Positions 1 to 8,906 of a stretch of 64,000 nt of DNA are shown here, in pieces. This stretch comes from Flavobacteriales bacterium UBA7325. GTDB taxonomy: Bacteria; Bacteroidota; Bacteroidia; Flavobacteriales_D; Crocinitomicaceae. The position numbers and the translations under genes were made by a program. The stretch covers positions 44,271 through 108,270 of the forward strand of contig DKPV01000008.1 of the NCBI GenBank assembly GCA_002471375.1, read 5' to 3'. Position 1 is the stretch's first letter. Every line of letters begins with the position of its first letter. The notes under the pieces were generated by a model. The model had not been told where the DNA came from, did no database searches, and saw nothing but the letters and a program-made list of their open reading frames with translations.

Positions 1-1605
1 ATTATTGACACTCCTGGTCACGCCGATTTTGGTGGTGAAGTTGAGCGCGTTCTAAACATGGCTGATGGAGTTTGCTTGTTAGTAGATGCATTTGAAGGAC
101 CAATGCCTCAAACTAGATTCGTTCTAGGAAAGGCACTAGCAATGGGATTGAAACCAATTGTTGTTGTAAACAAGGTAGATAAAGACAACTGTACTCCTGA
201 CGAAGTTCATGAGAAAGTATTTGATCTTATGTTCGATCTTGAAGCGACTGAGGAGCAATTAGATTTCCCAACAGCATATGGTTCAGCAAAGAACAATTGG
301 ATGTCTGATGATTGGCAAAAGCCAACAAATACGATCGAGCCATTATTAGAGATGATTCTTTCTCACTTCCCACCAAAGAAAGTTGAAGAAGGAAACACTC
401 AAATGTTGATCACATCTTTAGATTTCTCATCATTCGTTGGTCGTATCGCAATTGGTCGATCGCATAGAGGTGAGATTAAGGCAAATATGCCGATCATTCT
501 TGCTAAAAGAGACGGAACGAAAGAGAAGCATAGAATTAAAGAGGTATTCGTATTCGAAGGAACAGATCGTGTAAAAGTTGATTCAGTTCAGCCAGGCGAT
601 ATCTGTGCGATTACTGGACTAGAAGGTTTTGAGATTGGAGATTCAATCTGTGATGCTGAAAATCCAGATCCACTTCCAACAATTTCGATTGATGAGCCTA
701 CAATGAGTATGATGTTCTCAATTAACGATTCGCCATTCTTTGGTAAAGAAGGAAAATTCGTGACATCGAGACATATTTCTGAGCGTTTGGATAAAGAGTT
801 AGAGAAGAATCTTGCTCTTCGTGTTCAAAAGACAGACAAGGCTGACAAATGGTTAGTATATGGACGTGGTGTAATGCACTTATCTGTACTAGTAGAGACG
901 ATGCGTCGTGAAGGATACGAGTTGCAAGTTGGTCAGCCACAAGTGTTGATAAAAGAAATCGACGGAAAGAAATGTGAACCAATGGAGGAGTTGACAATAG
1001 ACCTTCCTGAAGTTCATAGTGGTACAGCGGTTGACGCAGTAACTAAGCGTAAAGGTGAAATGACCAACATGGAGCCAAAAGGTGACCGTATGGTTATTGA
1101 ATTCTCTGTACCATCACGTGGTATCATTGGATTGAGAAATTACCTTCTTACAGCAACGGCTGGTGAAGCAATTATGACTCACCGTTTCGTAGAGTATCAA
1201 ACATACAAAGGAGAGATTCCTGGTCGTTTGAATGGATCGTTAATCTCGATGGAGCTTGGAACTTCGATTCCTTTCTCATTGAATAATCTTCAAGAGCGTG
1301 GTAAATTCTTTATCGCACCAGGAGAGAATATTTATGAAGGACAGGTGATTGGTGAAAATAGCCGTCAGAATGATCTTGTTGTCAACGTAACTAAGACAAA
1401 GAAAATGTCTAACATGCGTTCATCAGGAGCAGATGATAAAGTAAAGTTAGCTCCACCAAAACAATTCAGTCTTGAAGAGTGTTTAGAATACATTCAGAGT
1501 GATGAGTACGTTGAGGTTACTCCTGAGAACCTTAGAATGCGTAAAATCTTATTAAAAGAAACAGATCGCAAGCGAGCAGGAAAATCAGTTGGTGTTACTG
1601 CCTAA
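1..1605 (+). CDS. typA: Ribosome-associated translational GTPase TypA/BipA (5' end outside window)
   Basis: The reading frame is open from base 1, so the gene begins upstream of the window. The first visible residues hold the G3 motif DTPGHADF, followed by G4 (NKVDKDN) and a G5-like segment (GSAKNNW). The remainder matches the EF-G-like domain 2 and the C-terminal half peculiar to TypA/BipA, including the SRGIIGLRNYLLT stretch. TypA binds the 70S ribosome and supports ribosome assembly and stress or cold growth. About 534 residues are present, so roughly the first 65 are missing, judging from the usual length near 600. A strong terminator follows. Identification is by family signature and is secure. 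Confidence 0.96.
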   Translation: MIDTPGHADFGGEVERVLNMADGVCLLVDAFEGPMPQTRFVLGKALAMGLKPIVVVNKVDKDNCTPDEVHEKVFDLMFDLEATEEQLDFPTAYGSAKNNWMSDDWQKPTNTIEPLLEMILSHFPPKKVEEGNTQMLITSLDFSSFVGRIAIGRSHRGEIKANMPIILAKRDGTKEKHRIKEVFVFEGTDRVKVDSVQPGDICAITGLEGFEIGDSICDAENPDPLPTISIDEPTMSMMFSINDSPFFGKEGKFVTSRHISERLDKELEKNLALRVQKTDKADKWLVYGRGVMHLSVLVETMRREGYELQVGQPQVLIKEIDGKKCEPMEELTIDLPEVHSGTAVDAVTKRKGEMTNMEPKGDRMVIEFSVPSRGIIGLRNYLLTATAGEAIMTHRFVEYQTYKGEIPGRLNGSLISMELGTSIPFSLNNLQERGKFFIAPGENIYEGQVIGENSRQNDLVVNVTKTKKMSNMRSSGADDKVKLAPPKQFSLEECLEYIQSDEYVEVTPENLRMRKILLKETDRKRAGKSVGVTA

Positions 1606-1628
1606 ATAATTCAACAATAGATATATAT

Positions 1629-1661
1629 AAGGGATGTTCTTTCGAACATCCCTTTTTTTTT
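1629..1661 (+). terminator. Rho-independent terminator of typA
   Basis: A perfect 9-base stem (1631-1639 with 1644-1652, extendable by two A-T pairs) with a TTTC loop is followed by a run of nine T. It lies 24 bases after the typA stop codon. Confidence 0.92.
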
Positions 1662-1710
1662 GAACTATTTCCCGGAAGTGATGTAACTATCTCCACAAAC
1701 AACTAAAATT

Positions 1711-2343
1711 ATGAAATTACTTCTTGGCTACGCGATTGGATTTCTCGCTTTTACAACAACTGCCCAAACAGATATTATTGAATACCGATCTCATGCAGGT
1801 CTCATGAATTCATTTAATACGTGTTCGATCAAGTCAATTGATGGTATAACGACGAATTACGGCATGGCGCCAATCAGAACGATTATAACCGCAGCGCTCG
1901 ACACGGTTAAGTTTTTAAAGGATAGCAAAGCGATAATGGTCACGAGTGAGTATTGCTAAGAACAAAATCAACTGATTTTTAATCCTGATGGAGAGCTAAT
2001 ACCAAATAATCCAAGTCTATGGCGCGTTGGTACGGATACCATCCAAAATCATCCGCTCTTCCCTAAACAACATTCATTAGATAGCATCAAACAGGTTCTT
2101 GCAAATGACTATAACTTTCAAAATCAGCTCGAAACAATTGTTTTCGTTGGTTATGATAACCTGAATACTGATTCCCTAATCAGAGACCAGAGAGTTAAAG
2201 AGGGTAAAACGCAGCAAAAGAAGAATGGAGGAAATGGGTTGGGCATATTACTCAGCATATTCTTGCCTGCCTTTACCTTATATGTAGCTGCTCCCCTCTT
2301 TCGAGAAAAACTCAATAAGACGCAGTTAAGCAGATCTAATTAA
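1711..2343 (+). pseudogene. Secreted or membrane protein gene interrupted by an in-frame TAA
   Basis: The first 82 codons give a signal peptide (MKLLLGYAIGFLAFTTTAQ) and a mature part ending at TAA 1957-1959. The same frame then stays open for 127 more codons to TAA 2341-2343, reading EQNQLIFNPDGELIPNN onward and ending in a hydrophobic helix (GLGILLSIFLPAFTLYVAA) and a basic tail. One nonsense codon therefore splits an otherwise normal 210-residue protein. No family was recognised. Its end overlaps the end of the convergent hydrolase gene by 8 bases. A nonsense mutation is the simplest reading; a sequencing substitution cannot be excluded. Confidence 0.8.
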
Positions 2344-3226
2344 CTAATGCTCTCATCTTCTCAATTATAGTATCACCGTATAGAATAGGACCGTAAATAT
2401 GCTTTCCATCAATGGTGTAGAGTTCTTTTGGATTATTAGCAACCTCTAACAAACGTTCAACATGAGAATAAGGTATTGTTGCATCTTCTGTGCTGTGAAT
2501 CAGTAAAAGGGGCTTATTGAAATTTGGAAGAGACTTTTCTGCACTGTAGATTTCTCGTGTGAATATCCTACCTAGCACAGGAACACTTACTGCAGCAATG
2601 TCTTTATGAGATGAAAATGCTCCTTCTAAAACGAGCGCATCAATTTTATCCTGATTATCAGTTCCAATAACTGCAGCAAGGTGACCGCCTAGGGATTGAC
2701 CATATATCAGCAATTTATCATATTTCACATCTTCTCTACTTAATAAGTAGTCGAACCCATCCTGACCATCTTGATATACTTGTTTCCGCGTTGCCTTGCC
2801 ACCAGAAAATCCAAAACCGCTATAATCTTGCATAAAAACTTGGTATCCCGCATTCACAAAAGGAGTAGCAAAATTAAACTGGTAGACGATGTGACCAGCA
2901 TTTCCATGTAAAAAGTAGATAGTCTGTCCATTGTAATTCTCTCGAGGAGTAAATAACCATGCATTGATAGAATCTCCTCTCGAGTTCTCAAAAAAAAGAC
3001 TTTCCAAATCATATGATAGTTCTGGGACATCTCCCTTTGAACCCAATACGATTGGATCACAATTCTTCGTAAAAGTCATGGTTAATGTATCATCCACCTC
3101 CTCAACGTAGGTGCTAAAATCATCCGTAGTGTGCAATTCATTTGGGTGAAGAAAAATCTTATTCAATGAACAAGAGCTCGCAGTGATACAAATCGCCAAA
3201 TAAAGGAGAGATCGAAACGTCAACAT
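2336..3226 (-). CDS. Alpha/beta hydrolase lipoprotein
   Basis: The start is placed at ATG 3226, because the longer frame would need a TTG at 3250. From there the protein begins with a lipoprotein signal peptide ending in ASSC (Cys19). The core is an alpha/beta hydrolase of the BEM46 / serine-peptidase-like type: oxyanion region YFLHGNAGH, nucleophile elbow GQSLGG, acid residue in HSTEDATIP and a C-terminal histidine in GKHIYGP. It is about 296 residues. The likely role is ester or peptide-bond hydrolysis in the periplasm or at a membrane surface; the substrate is unknown. It stands alone and converges with the broken gene upstream. Confidence 0.88.
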   Translation of the reverse strand: MLTFRSLLYLAICITASSCSLNKIFLHPNELHTTDDFSTYVEEVDDTLTMTFTKNCDPIVLGSKGDVPELSYDLESLFFENSRGDSINAWLFTPRENYNGQTIYFLHGNAGHIVYQFNFATPFVNAGYQVFMQDYSGFGFSGGKATRKQVYQDGQDGFDYLLSREDVKYDKLLIYGQSLGGHLAAVIGTDNQDKIDALVLEGAFSSHKDIAAVSVPVLGRIFTREIYSAEKSLPNFNKPLLLIHSTEDATIPYSHVERLLEVANNPKELYTIDGKHIYGPILYGDTIIEKMRALVN

Positions 3227-3416
3227 AAATACGTGTATTTTGTTCGCCAAAAGTACTCAAAATAATATGAGCGCATAATAAAACCACCTGTTGAAATCGT
3301 GTTCATAAAGAATCTTAATATTTTCAAATTCCACCGATAAATCCGTATCTTTAGGTAAGTGGGATGATCAAGTTTTATTCAAAAAAATTGTTTGATTTTG
3401 ACTTCCTAGATTATTC

Positions 3417-4844
3417 GTGAATGATGTGACACTAAAACTGGATCAGATGTTTGACGACGAAGAAGAGGATTATTTTGAGGGGAATTTGAGCGAGGATTTA
3501 AAACGTTTCGAAGCTTTTTTAAATGGTGAATCAATTGGTTTTTTAGATAGTGACCGTTGGGAAGCGCTTGTTGATCACTTAATAATTAGTGGTCAATATC
3601 AAAAAGCCCTCACGGCAGCTGAAGAAGCATTAACTCAATTTTCATTCAAGAATATCTTTAAGCTTAGAAAAGCGCAGAGCTATACTGGAATGGGTAAACT
3701 TAAGGAGGCAATCCAACTCCTCACGGAAATCGAGCGATTGGGTATGCCATCTTTCGAGTTGTTATTATCAAAGGCCTCTGTATTTAGTCAACTAAAAGAT
3801 TCTTCGAATGCGATAAAGTATTTCAGGGCAGCCATATCAGAAGCTGAGCCAGTAGATCGTGATGAAATTTATCTTGATCTTGCAATCGAATTTCAAAACA
3901 GCGGTGATTGGCGCTCAGCGTTAAAGGTGTTAGAGGAAGCAATTCAAAAAAACCCACATAACGAAGGAGCAATTTACGAAATTGCATTTTGCTACGACCA
4001 ACTAGGAGAATACGCTAAATCAATTGAGTGTTATTCTAATTTCATTGATGAGAACCCTTACTCCTTCACGGCTTGGTACAACCTCGGGAATGCCTACCTC
4101 AAAATTGAAGAGTATGAACAATCTATTTGGGCATATGACTACTGTGTTCTAATTAATGACGATTTTGGTCCGGTATATTTCAATCTCGGGAATGCCTACT
4201 TGTCGGTTGAGAAATATACGATGGCTATTGAGAGCTTCTCCAAATCAATTGAACTCGATGGAGATGACCCAATGGCATTTTGTTACATCGGCGAGAGCCA
4301 TGAGCAATTAGGTGATCTCAATATGGCAAAGCACTATTACAAACTTGCACTTGAATTGTCACCTCAACTTTCTGAGGCATGGCTGGGTCTTGGGATCGTT
4401 GAAGACTTGGAAGGAAGAACAAAAGAAGGATTGGCCTTGATTCAGAAAGCTGCTGATCTTGCTCCTGAAAATTCAGGTGTTATTCACGTGCTAGCGGGCG
4501 CCTACGAAAAATTAGAAGATTTTGAATTGGCAAGCGAGTATTATCAATTAGCATTGTCACTCGATCCGGATGATGGTGAATGCCTGATTAACTATTTAAA
4601 TTTACTCGGAAAAGAATCAACCATTTCAGCAATGAAATACCTTGACAAGTTTGCCGAGGAACACCCGGGAAATAATCAAATCGATTTGATGAAGATTCAC
4701 CTATTCTGGGAGCTAGGAGAGAAAAAACATGCAGTCTCACTTTTTAAAATCTGTGTAGAAAATGACCGGACGCATGCATTGGAGTTATTTGAAATCAATC
4801 CAGCATTGAAAAACGTCAAAGAATTCGTACTTTTGGGCGATTAG
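3417..4844 (+). CDS. Tetratricopeptide-repeat protein
   Basis: The 475-residue protein is built almost entirely of TPR units, with helix-pair signatures such as AWYNLGNAYLKIEEYEQSI and VYFNLGNAYLSVEKYTMAI from about residue 60 to 430. The N-terminus is acidic (FDDEEEDYFEG). There is no signal peptide, so a cytoplasmic scaffold is likely. The proposed start is GTG 3417; the next ATG is ten codons on. It is followed 88 bases later by the phosphosulfolactate synthase-like gene. TPR proteins bind partners rather than catalyse, and the partner is unknown. Confidence 0.85.
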   Translation: MNDVTLKLDQMFDDEEEDYFEGNLSEDLKRFEAFLNGESIGFLDSDRWEALVDHLIISGQYQKALTAAEEALTQFSFKNIFKLRKAQSYTGMGKLKEAIQLLTEIERLGMPSFELLLSKASVFSQLKDSSNAIKYFRAAISEAEPVDRDEIYLDLAIEFQNSGDWRSALKVLEEAIQKNPHNEGAIYEIAFCYDQLGEYAKSIECYSNFIDENPYSFTAWYNLGNAYLKIEEYEQSIWAYDYCVLINDDFGPVYFNLGNAYLSVEKYTMAIESFSKSIELDGDDPMAFCYIGESHEQLGDLNMAKHYYKLALELSPQLSEAWLGLGIVEDLEGRTKEGLALIQKAADLAPENSGVIHVLAGAYEKLEDFELASEYYQLALSLDPDDGECLINYLNLLGKESTISAMKYLDKFAEEHPGNNQIDLMKIHLFWELGEKKHAVSLFKICVENDRTHALELFEINPALKNVKEFVLLGD

Positions 4845-4932
4845 TTCAGAGCGTAATCTGAGTTTTGTCTCCTACTGCCCAAAAGGGGTGGTCCATTACT
4901 CAAAGATTGCAATCTGCATGATGAATACAACT

Positions 4933-5772
4933 ATGAAGAATTTTGATTTAACATACATTCCAAAACGATCAGAAAAGCCAAGAAAAGCTGGTGTGACTAT
5001 GATGATGGATAAAGGGCTTTCTTTGCGAGAAGTAGAGAACTTTATTGAAGCATCGGGGCACTTAACTGATATTGCTAAATTTGGTTTTGGTACTGCATTT
5101 GTTACTAAAAACCTCCAGGATAAAATTGACCTTTACAAGTCAGCTGGAATTCAACCTTATTTCGGAGGGACATTATTCGAAGCATTCTATGCACGTGGAA
5201 TGGTAAACGACTACCTACGAACTATTGATAAATATAAGCTTGAGCTAGCTGAAATTTCAGATGGTTCTATTATAATCAACCATGATGAGAAGTGTGAACT
5301 TATCCAAAGCATGTCTAAGGATCGCACAATCATGTCTGAAGTTGGATCTAAAGATTCAGGAATCATTGTATCCCCTGCAAAGTGGATTAAAATGATGTCG
5401 AACGAGCTTGAAGCGGGATCATGGAAAGTCATCGCAGAAGGGCGTGAGTCTGGGAATGTTGGTGTCTTTCGTCCGAACGGAACAGCACATACGTTATTGA
5501 TCAATCGTATCATTGCTAAAATTGATCCGAACGATATTCTGTGGGAAGCCCCAAAGAAACAACAACAAGTTTGGTTCATTAAGTTATTTGGTCATGATGT
5601 AAATCTTGGGAATATCGCACCAAATGAGATGATTCCATTGGAATGTCTGCGACTTGGTTTACGTGGCGATACATTCTTTGATTTCATGCCAGCTGATTAT
5701 GCTGACCGCTTGAAGCAGGTGAATACTGAGGAAGATTTGGCCGAAGCTGACGCTGAGGAGGACGAGGATTAA
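4933..5772 (+). CDS. Phosphosulfolactate synthase family protein (ComA-like)
   Basis: The start is placed at ATG 4933, giving MKNFDLTYIPKR, which matches the usual family N-terminus; ATG 4921 and 4888 are alternatives. Family signatures include GVTMMMDKGLSLREVENF, DIAKFGFGTAF and PYFGGTLFEAF, the TIM-barrel strands of (2R)-phospho-3-sulfolactate synthase. The enzyme adds sulfite to phosphoenolpyruvate in methanogen coenzyme M synthesis, and homologues act in bacterial sulfolactate metabolism. The product in this organism is unknown. A WD40 gene starts 7 bases after the stop, suggesting co-transcription. The C-terminus carries an acidic tail of about 20 residues. Confidence 0.85.
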   Translation: MKNFDLTYIPKRSEKPRKAGVTMMMDKGLSLREVENFIEASGHLTDIAKFGFGTAFVTKNLQDKIDLYKSAGIQPYFGGTLFEAFYARGMVNDYLRTIDKYKLELAEISDGSIIINHDEKCELIQSMSKDRTIMSEVGSKDSGIIVSPAKWIKMMSNELEAGSWKVIAEGRESGNVGVFRPNGTAHTLLINRIIAKIDPNDILWEAPKKQQQVWFIKLFGHDVNLGNIAPNEMIPLECLRLGLRGDTFFDFMPADYADRLKQVNTEEDLAEADAEEDED

Positions 5773-5778
5773 ACTCAA

Positions 5779-6666
5779 ATGATTTTCTCGAAAGAAAAAA
5801 CCATTCAAGGACATGCCGGAGCAATCTATGCGTGTACCGCGAGTGATGACTTCATATACACAGGAAGTACGGATAAATACGTTGCTCGTTGGATAATAGA
5901 CCAAGGTATCCAGGATAAATTTGCTATCAAATTTGAAGCTTCTATCTACGCTCTTGAGGAGTTTGGGAACCGGTACCTTGTAGTAGGACTTTCTACAGGC
6001 GATCTGCACATATTCGATCTCATTGAAGGGAAAGAAATAAAGCATTTCACCCAACATGTGAAAGCAATATTTTCGATTAAGTGGAACTCTTCTAAAAACC
6101 AACTCGTCGTAGGTGATGCTGATGGGAACTTATCCATATGGAATAGTTCATCATTAGAGTTGTTGATCTATCTCCCATTAGATGCTGGGAAAATAAGAGA
6201 CATTGCCTTATCGCCAAGCGGTGATCAATTTGCTATTGCATGTCAAGACCAATCCATCAGAATTCTAGAATCAGAATACTTCAATGAAATCAAAACATTA
6301 GAGGGTCACGAAAACGGAGCAAATTCTGTGTGCTATCACCCAACAAATCCCAATCTACTAATCTCTGGCGGAAAAGATGCACTTCTCAAACTGTGGAATA
6401 TTAAGAGTAGTGAACTGGTAAAGAAAATCCCTGCACACAACTACGCGATTTATAGCATCATTAGTCTCAATAATAAGAACACTATACTAACTTCAAGTAG
6501 AGATAAGACGATTAAGGTATGGTCTTCTGATCTTACTTTTATGCAAAGGCTCGATTTCAAAGACGGCGGGCATAAGCACTCTGTCAATAAGATTCGAAAG
6601 TTAGATGAAGACCGATTTGTTTCAGTTTCGGACGATAAGTCCATAATTATCTGGAGAGGAGAATAG
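5779..6666 (+). CDS. WD40-repeat protein
   Basis: The 295-residue protein consists of about seven WD40 blades, with typical endings such as LSIWNSSS, LLKLWNIKSS, IKVWSSD and SIIIWRG. No signal peptide is present, so it should fold as a cytoplasmic seven-blade propeller. It starts 7 bases after the phosphosulfolactate synthase-like gene and is probably co-transcribed with it and perhaps with the TPR gene. Such propellers are interaction platforms. It converges with the CDF exporter gene, leaving only 10 bases between the two stop codons. Confidence 0.9.
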   Translation: MIFSKEKTIQGHAGAIYACTASDDFIYTGSTDKYVARWIIDQGIQDKFAIKFEASIYALEEFGNRYLVVGLSTGDLHIFDLIEGKEIKHFTQHVKAIFSIKWNSSKNQLVVGDADGNLSIWNSSSLELLIYLPLDAGKIRDIALSPSGDQFAIACQDQSIRILESEYFNEIKTLEGHENGANSVCYHPTNPNLLISGGKDALLKLWNIKSSELVKKIPAHNYAIYSIISLNNKNTILTSSRDKTIKVWSSDLTFMQRLDFKDGGHKHSVNKIRKLDEDRFVSVSDDKSIIIWRGE

Positions 6667-6676
6667 TTCGATTCTC

Positions 6677-7573
6677 TTAATGAGAATGCTCAGTGTCTCT
6701 CAAATCACAATGATCACCTTCTAATTCAATTTGAATCGCATGATGATCGAATGGATAATCTTCGATGAGCTCATCTAGCGATTTTTGAACTGCGCGAAGT
6801 TGTTCCAAGCTTACCACATTCTCAATGACCACGTGAACACTAAATACGTGATGTTCGCCGTCCAGCGACCAAGAGTGAAGGTGATGAAGAGATAAAACGT
6901 TTTCCGTTTCCAGTATATCAGACTCAAGCTTGACTACGTCTATCTCAGATGGGTTTCCTTGTAGGAAGAGATACAATGTCTCATTCAACCTCCTAAAGAC
7001 ATTGAAAAGAATGTAAGAAGTGATCATAAGAGATAATATTGGGTCCAAGTACATATTATCTGTGAATTGCATAACAATTGATACAATCAATATAGCTACC
7101 CATCCAAGCATATCCTCCAACAGATGCCAAGACAGTACTTTCTCATTCATTGACTTCCCAGTACTCACCTTCCAGGCTGCATATCCATTTACAGCGACAC
7201 CTAGAAAAGCGAAATACATCATCCCTTCTGCATGCGACGGTTCTGGGTGTGTAATCCGAATAATACCCTCATATATAATGTAAATTGATCCTCCAACTAG
7301 AATCACTCCATTAATTAACGCTCCAAGAAGTGATAGCCTTTTGTAGCCAAATGAGAATTTCTTATCTGCCTTTTTATTCGATTTGCTCTGCAAAAACCAC
7401 GATGTTCCAAGTGATAGGCTATCTCCTAAATCATGTACGGCATGCGATAAAATTGCGACACTATTCAAATAGAGTCCACCGATAACTTCCAGAATGGTAA
7501 ATGCAAGATTAAAAAAGAATGCAATCTTAATATTTTTAATTCCGTGGTGGTGATGATGGTGATCGTGCGCCAT
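6677..7573 (-). CDS. Cation diffusion facilitator (zinc or related metal exporter)
   Basis: The 298-residue protein starts with a histidine run (MAHDHHHHHHG) and has about six membrane helices. Metal-site motifs of the CDF family are visible: HAVHDLGD in the second helix and HLLEDMLG in the fifth. The C-terminal cytoplasmic domain (from about residue 210) contains HLHSWSLDGEHHVFSVHVV, and the protein ends in a histidine- and cysteine-containing tail. CDF proteins exchange Zn2+, Co2+ or Cd2+ for protons to lower cytoplasmic metal. The closest subgroup is CzcD/ZitB-like. The gene is single. Confidence 0.93.
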   Translation of the reverse strand: MAHDHHHHHHGIKNIKIAFFFNLAFTILEVIGGLYLNSVAILSHAVHDLGDSLSLGTSWFLQSKSNKKADKKFSFGYKRLSLLGALINGVILVGGSIYIIYEGIIRITHPEPSHAEGMMYFAFLGVAVNGYAAWKVSTGKSMNEKVLSWHLLEDMLGWVAILIVSIVMQFTDNMYLDPILSLMITSYILFNVFRRLNETLYLFLQGNPSEIDVVKLESDILETENVLSLHHLHSWSLDGEHHVFSVHVVIENVVSLEQLRAVQKSLDELIEDYPFDHHAIQIELEGDHCDLRDTEHSH

Positions 7574-7607
7574 TCATTCTGTTTGTTAATAAAGGTACAA
7601 AACTCTC

Positions 7608-8633
7608 CTATGCAAAAAACCAGTAATCGTTGACTACTTTTTTTCCGAACGCATTCAGCTGATCTTGGATTTCAATTTTACCATCCGGTGAGGAAACAAC
7701 AATTATTACCTGAGGATTATCTAGCTCTTTAATACTATCGAAGTGCTGCATGCGTACGTCATAAATATCCTTACCGATCTTACGTTCATTATCACAGACC
7801 CAATGAAAAGTATCGCCTTGAGCGATTAACAGCTTGGCCATGTCCTTACCATTTCTCCCAGCCCCCCAAAGAACCAGTGGTCTCGAATAATCTCGGTCCA
7901 ATTCATAGAAGAATCGAACTTTCAAGTCGAAGTATCGATTATCCTTGTACTCATCCCAAGTTCTCGAAATGCGATTAGAACGGTCCCTCCAGTGATGCAA
8001 TATCTTATCAATCCCTACGATATTAAGTTTATGACGATAAAACCGAAAACAAAGGTCATAATCTTCAGGATAAATGAGTGGATTGAAAGCGTCTACAAGA
8101 TCAAAGTCCTCCTTATGAATTATCCAACAATGAGAGGGAATCACACATTCCCGATAAATCTCTTTATAGTGTGAACCCGTTCGAGCGACCTCATTAAGCC
8201 AGCGTTCATATTTAAGGAACCCATCTCCTACCTCACCCTCGTCGACAAAATGCTCTGTACCACCCGCTATGACAATCCCTTTTCCATACTTCTGCCATTC
8301 ATGTACAAGCACCTCGAGTTTATAATCAGGCATGCGATCGTCAGAATCCATCCTATTAATTAATTCTCCGCTCACCTCTGCATAGGCCACCTGAAGTGTT
8401 GGGATTAGCTTAGGCCGGTTACTGTCAAAGTATTTGATTCTTGGGTCTTTCTTGGAATACTCTTTCAGAATTGATGGTGTTTCATCGCTAGAATGATCAT
8501 TAACTGCGATCAGCTCCCAATTCTCATAGGTCTGAGCAATTATCGAATCGATACAATCGTGCAAATATGGCGCAGTATCCTTAACTGCCATTATAATCGA
8601 TACCAAAGGAGAACTCTCCGTTTTATTCTGCAT
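7608..8633 (-). CDS. Family 2 glycosyltransferase with C-terminal nucleotide-fold extension
   Basis: The GT-A domain occupies about residues 8-240, with VSIIMAVKDTAPYLHDCIDS at the start and the metal-binding DSDD in NRMDSDDRMPDY. After it, from about residue 250, comes LVLWGAGRNGKDMAKLLIAQG, which resembles a Rossmann-like strand-glycine-helix, so the protein is a two-domain glycosyltransferase. No membrane helix was seen. It probably adds a sugar to a surface glycan. It lies upstream of no other glycan gene here, so the pathway cannot be named. Confidence 0.88.
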   Translation of the reverse strand: MQNKTESSPLVSIIMAVKDTAPYLHDCIDSIIAQTYENWELIAVNDHSSDETPSILKEYSKKDPRIKYFDSNRPKLIPTLQVAYAEVSGELINRMDSDDRMPDYKLEVLVHEWQKYGKGIVIAGGTEHFVDEGEVGDGFLKYERWLNEVARTGSHYKEIYRECVIPSHCWIIHKEDFDLVDAFNPLIYPEDYDLCFRFYRHKLNIVGIDKILHHWRDRSNRISRTWDEYKDNRYFDLKVRFFYELDRDYSRPLVLWGAGRNGKDMAKLLIAQGDTFHWVCDNERKIGKDIYDVRMQHFDSIKELDNPQVIIVVSSPDGKIEIQDQLNAFGKKVVNDYWFFA

Positions 8634-8651
8634 TAAACTCTGCTATTAAGC

Positions 8652-8783
8652 CTATTTATCAACGCCCTGATCCAGAATGTCAGTCTTGTTTGAATCCTGC
8701 TTCTCCATTTGCTTCTGTTTGTAACTTTTGATTCCCATCATTGCTAAAGCAACTGGTAAACCTATTACCACTCCTAAAAACAT
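8652..8783 (-). CDS. Small membrane protein, 43 residues
   Basis: ATG 8783 to TAG 8652 encodes 43 residues: one hydrophobic helix (MFLGVVIGLPVALAMMGIKS) followed by a charged tail (KQKQMEKQDSNKTDILDQG). Its stop codon is 18 bases from the glycosyltransferase start, so it may be the first gene of that transcript. Hydrophobic helix plus polar tail, clean start and stop, and position support a real gene, but there is no family match. Confidence 0.5.
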   Translation of the reverse strand: MFLGVVIGLPVALAMMGIKSYKQKQMEKQDSNKTDILDQGVDK

Positions 8784-8841
8784 AATCTTTCGTTTTTATT
8801 GAATAACGAAAGTACCATTTTAAGTCCAATATTGAGACGAC

Positions 8842-8871
8842 TTCGAAATCGCTCGAGAACCCGTATATTTA
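8842..8871 (+). promoter_or_regulatory. Bacteroidota-type promoter of the lipoprotein gene at 8907
   Basis: TTCG (8842-8845), an 18-base spacer and TATATTTA (8864-8871) resemble the consensus TTTG-N19-TAnnTTTG with one mismatch in each box. It lies 35 bases before ATG 8907 and inside the apparent longer frame that starts at 8799, which supports the later start. Confidence 0.4.
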
Positions 8872-8906
8872 CCGCGCACTTATTGAAAATCACTTATTAC
8901 TACAAA

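Noticed and set aside
722..997. Minus-strand frame of 91 codons inside typA, and similar antisense frames in other genes such as valS, capD-like and lpxB
   Set aside because: They lie wholly within strongly conserved genes on the other strand and have no start context or family signal of their own.
6668..6685. Hairpin ATTCTC-TTAAT-GAGAAT between the WD40 and CDF genes as a terminator
   Set aside because: The stem is only 6 A-T rich pairs, lacks a T run and runs into the CDF coding sequence.
8799..8906. N-terminal extension of the DUF4412-like lipoprotein
   Set aside because: The extension would place the lipoprotein signal 36 residues inside the protein, and a promoter-like element lies within it.
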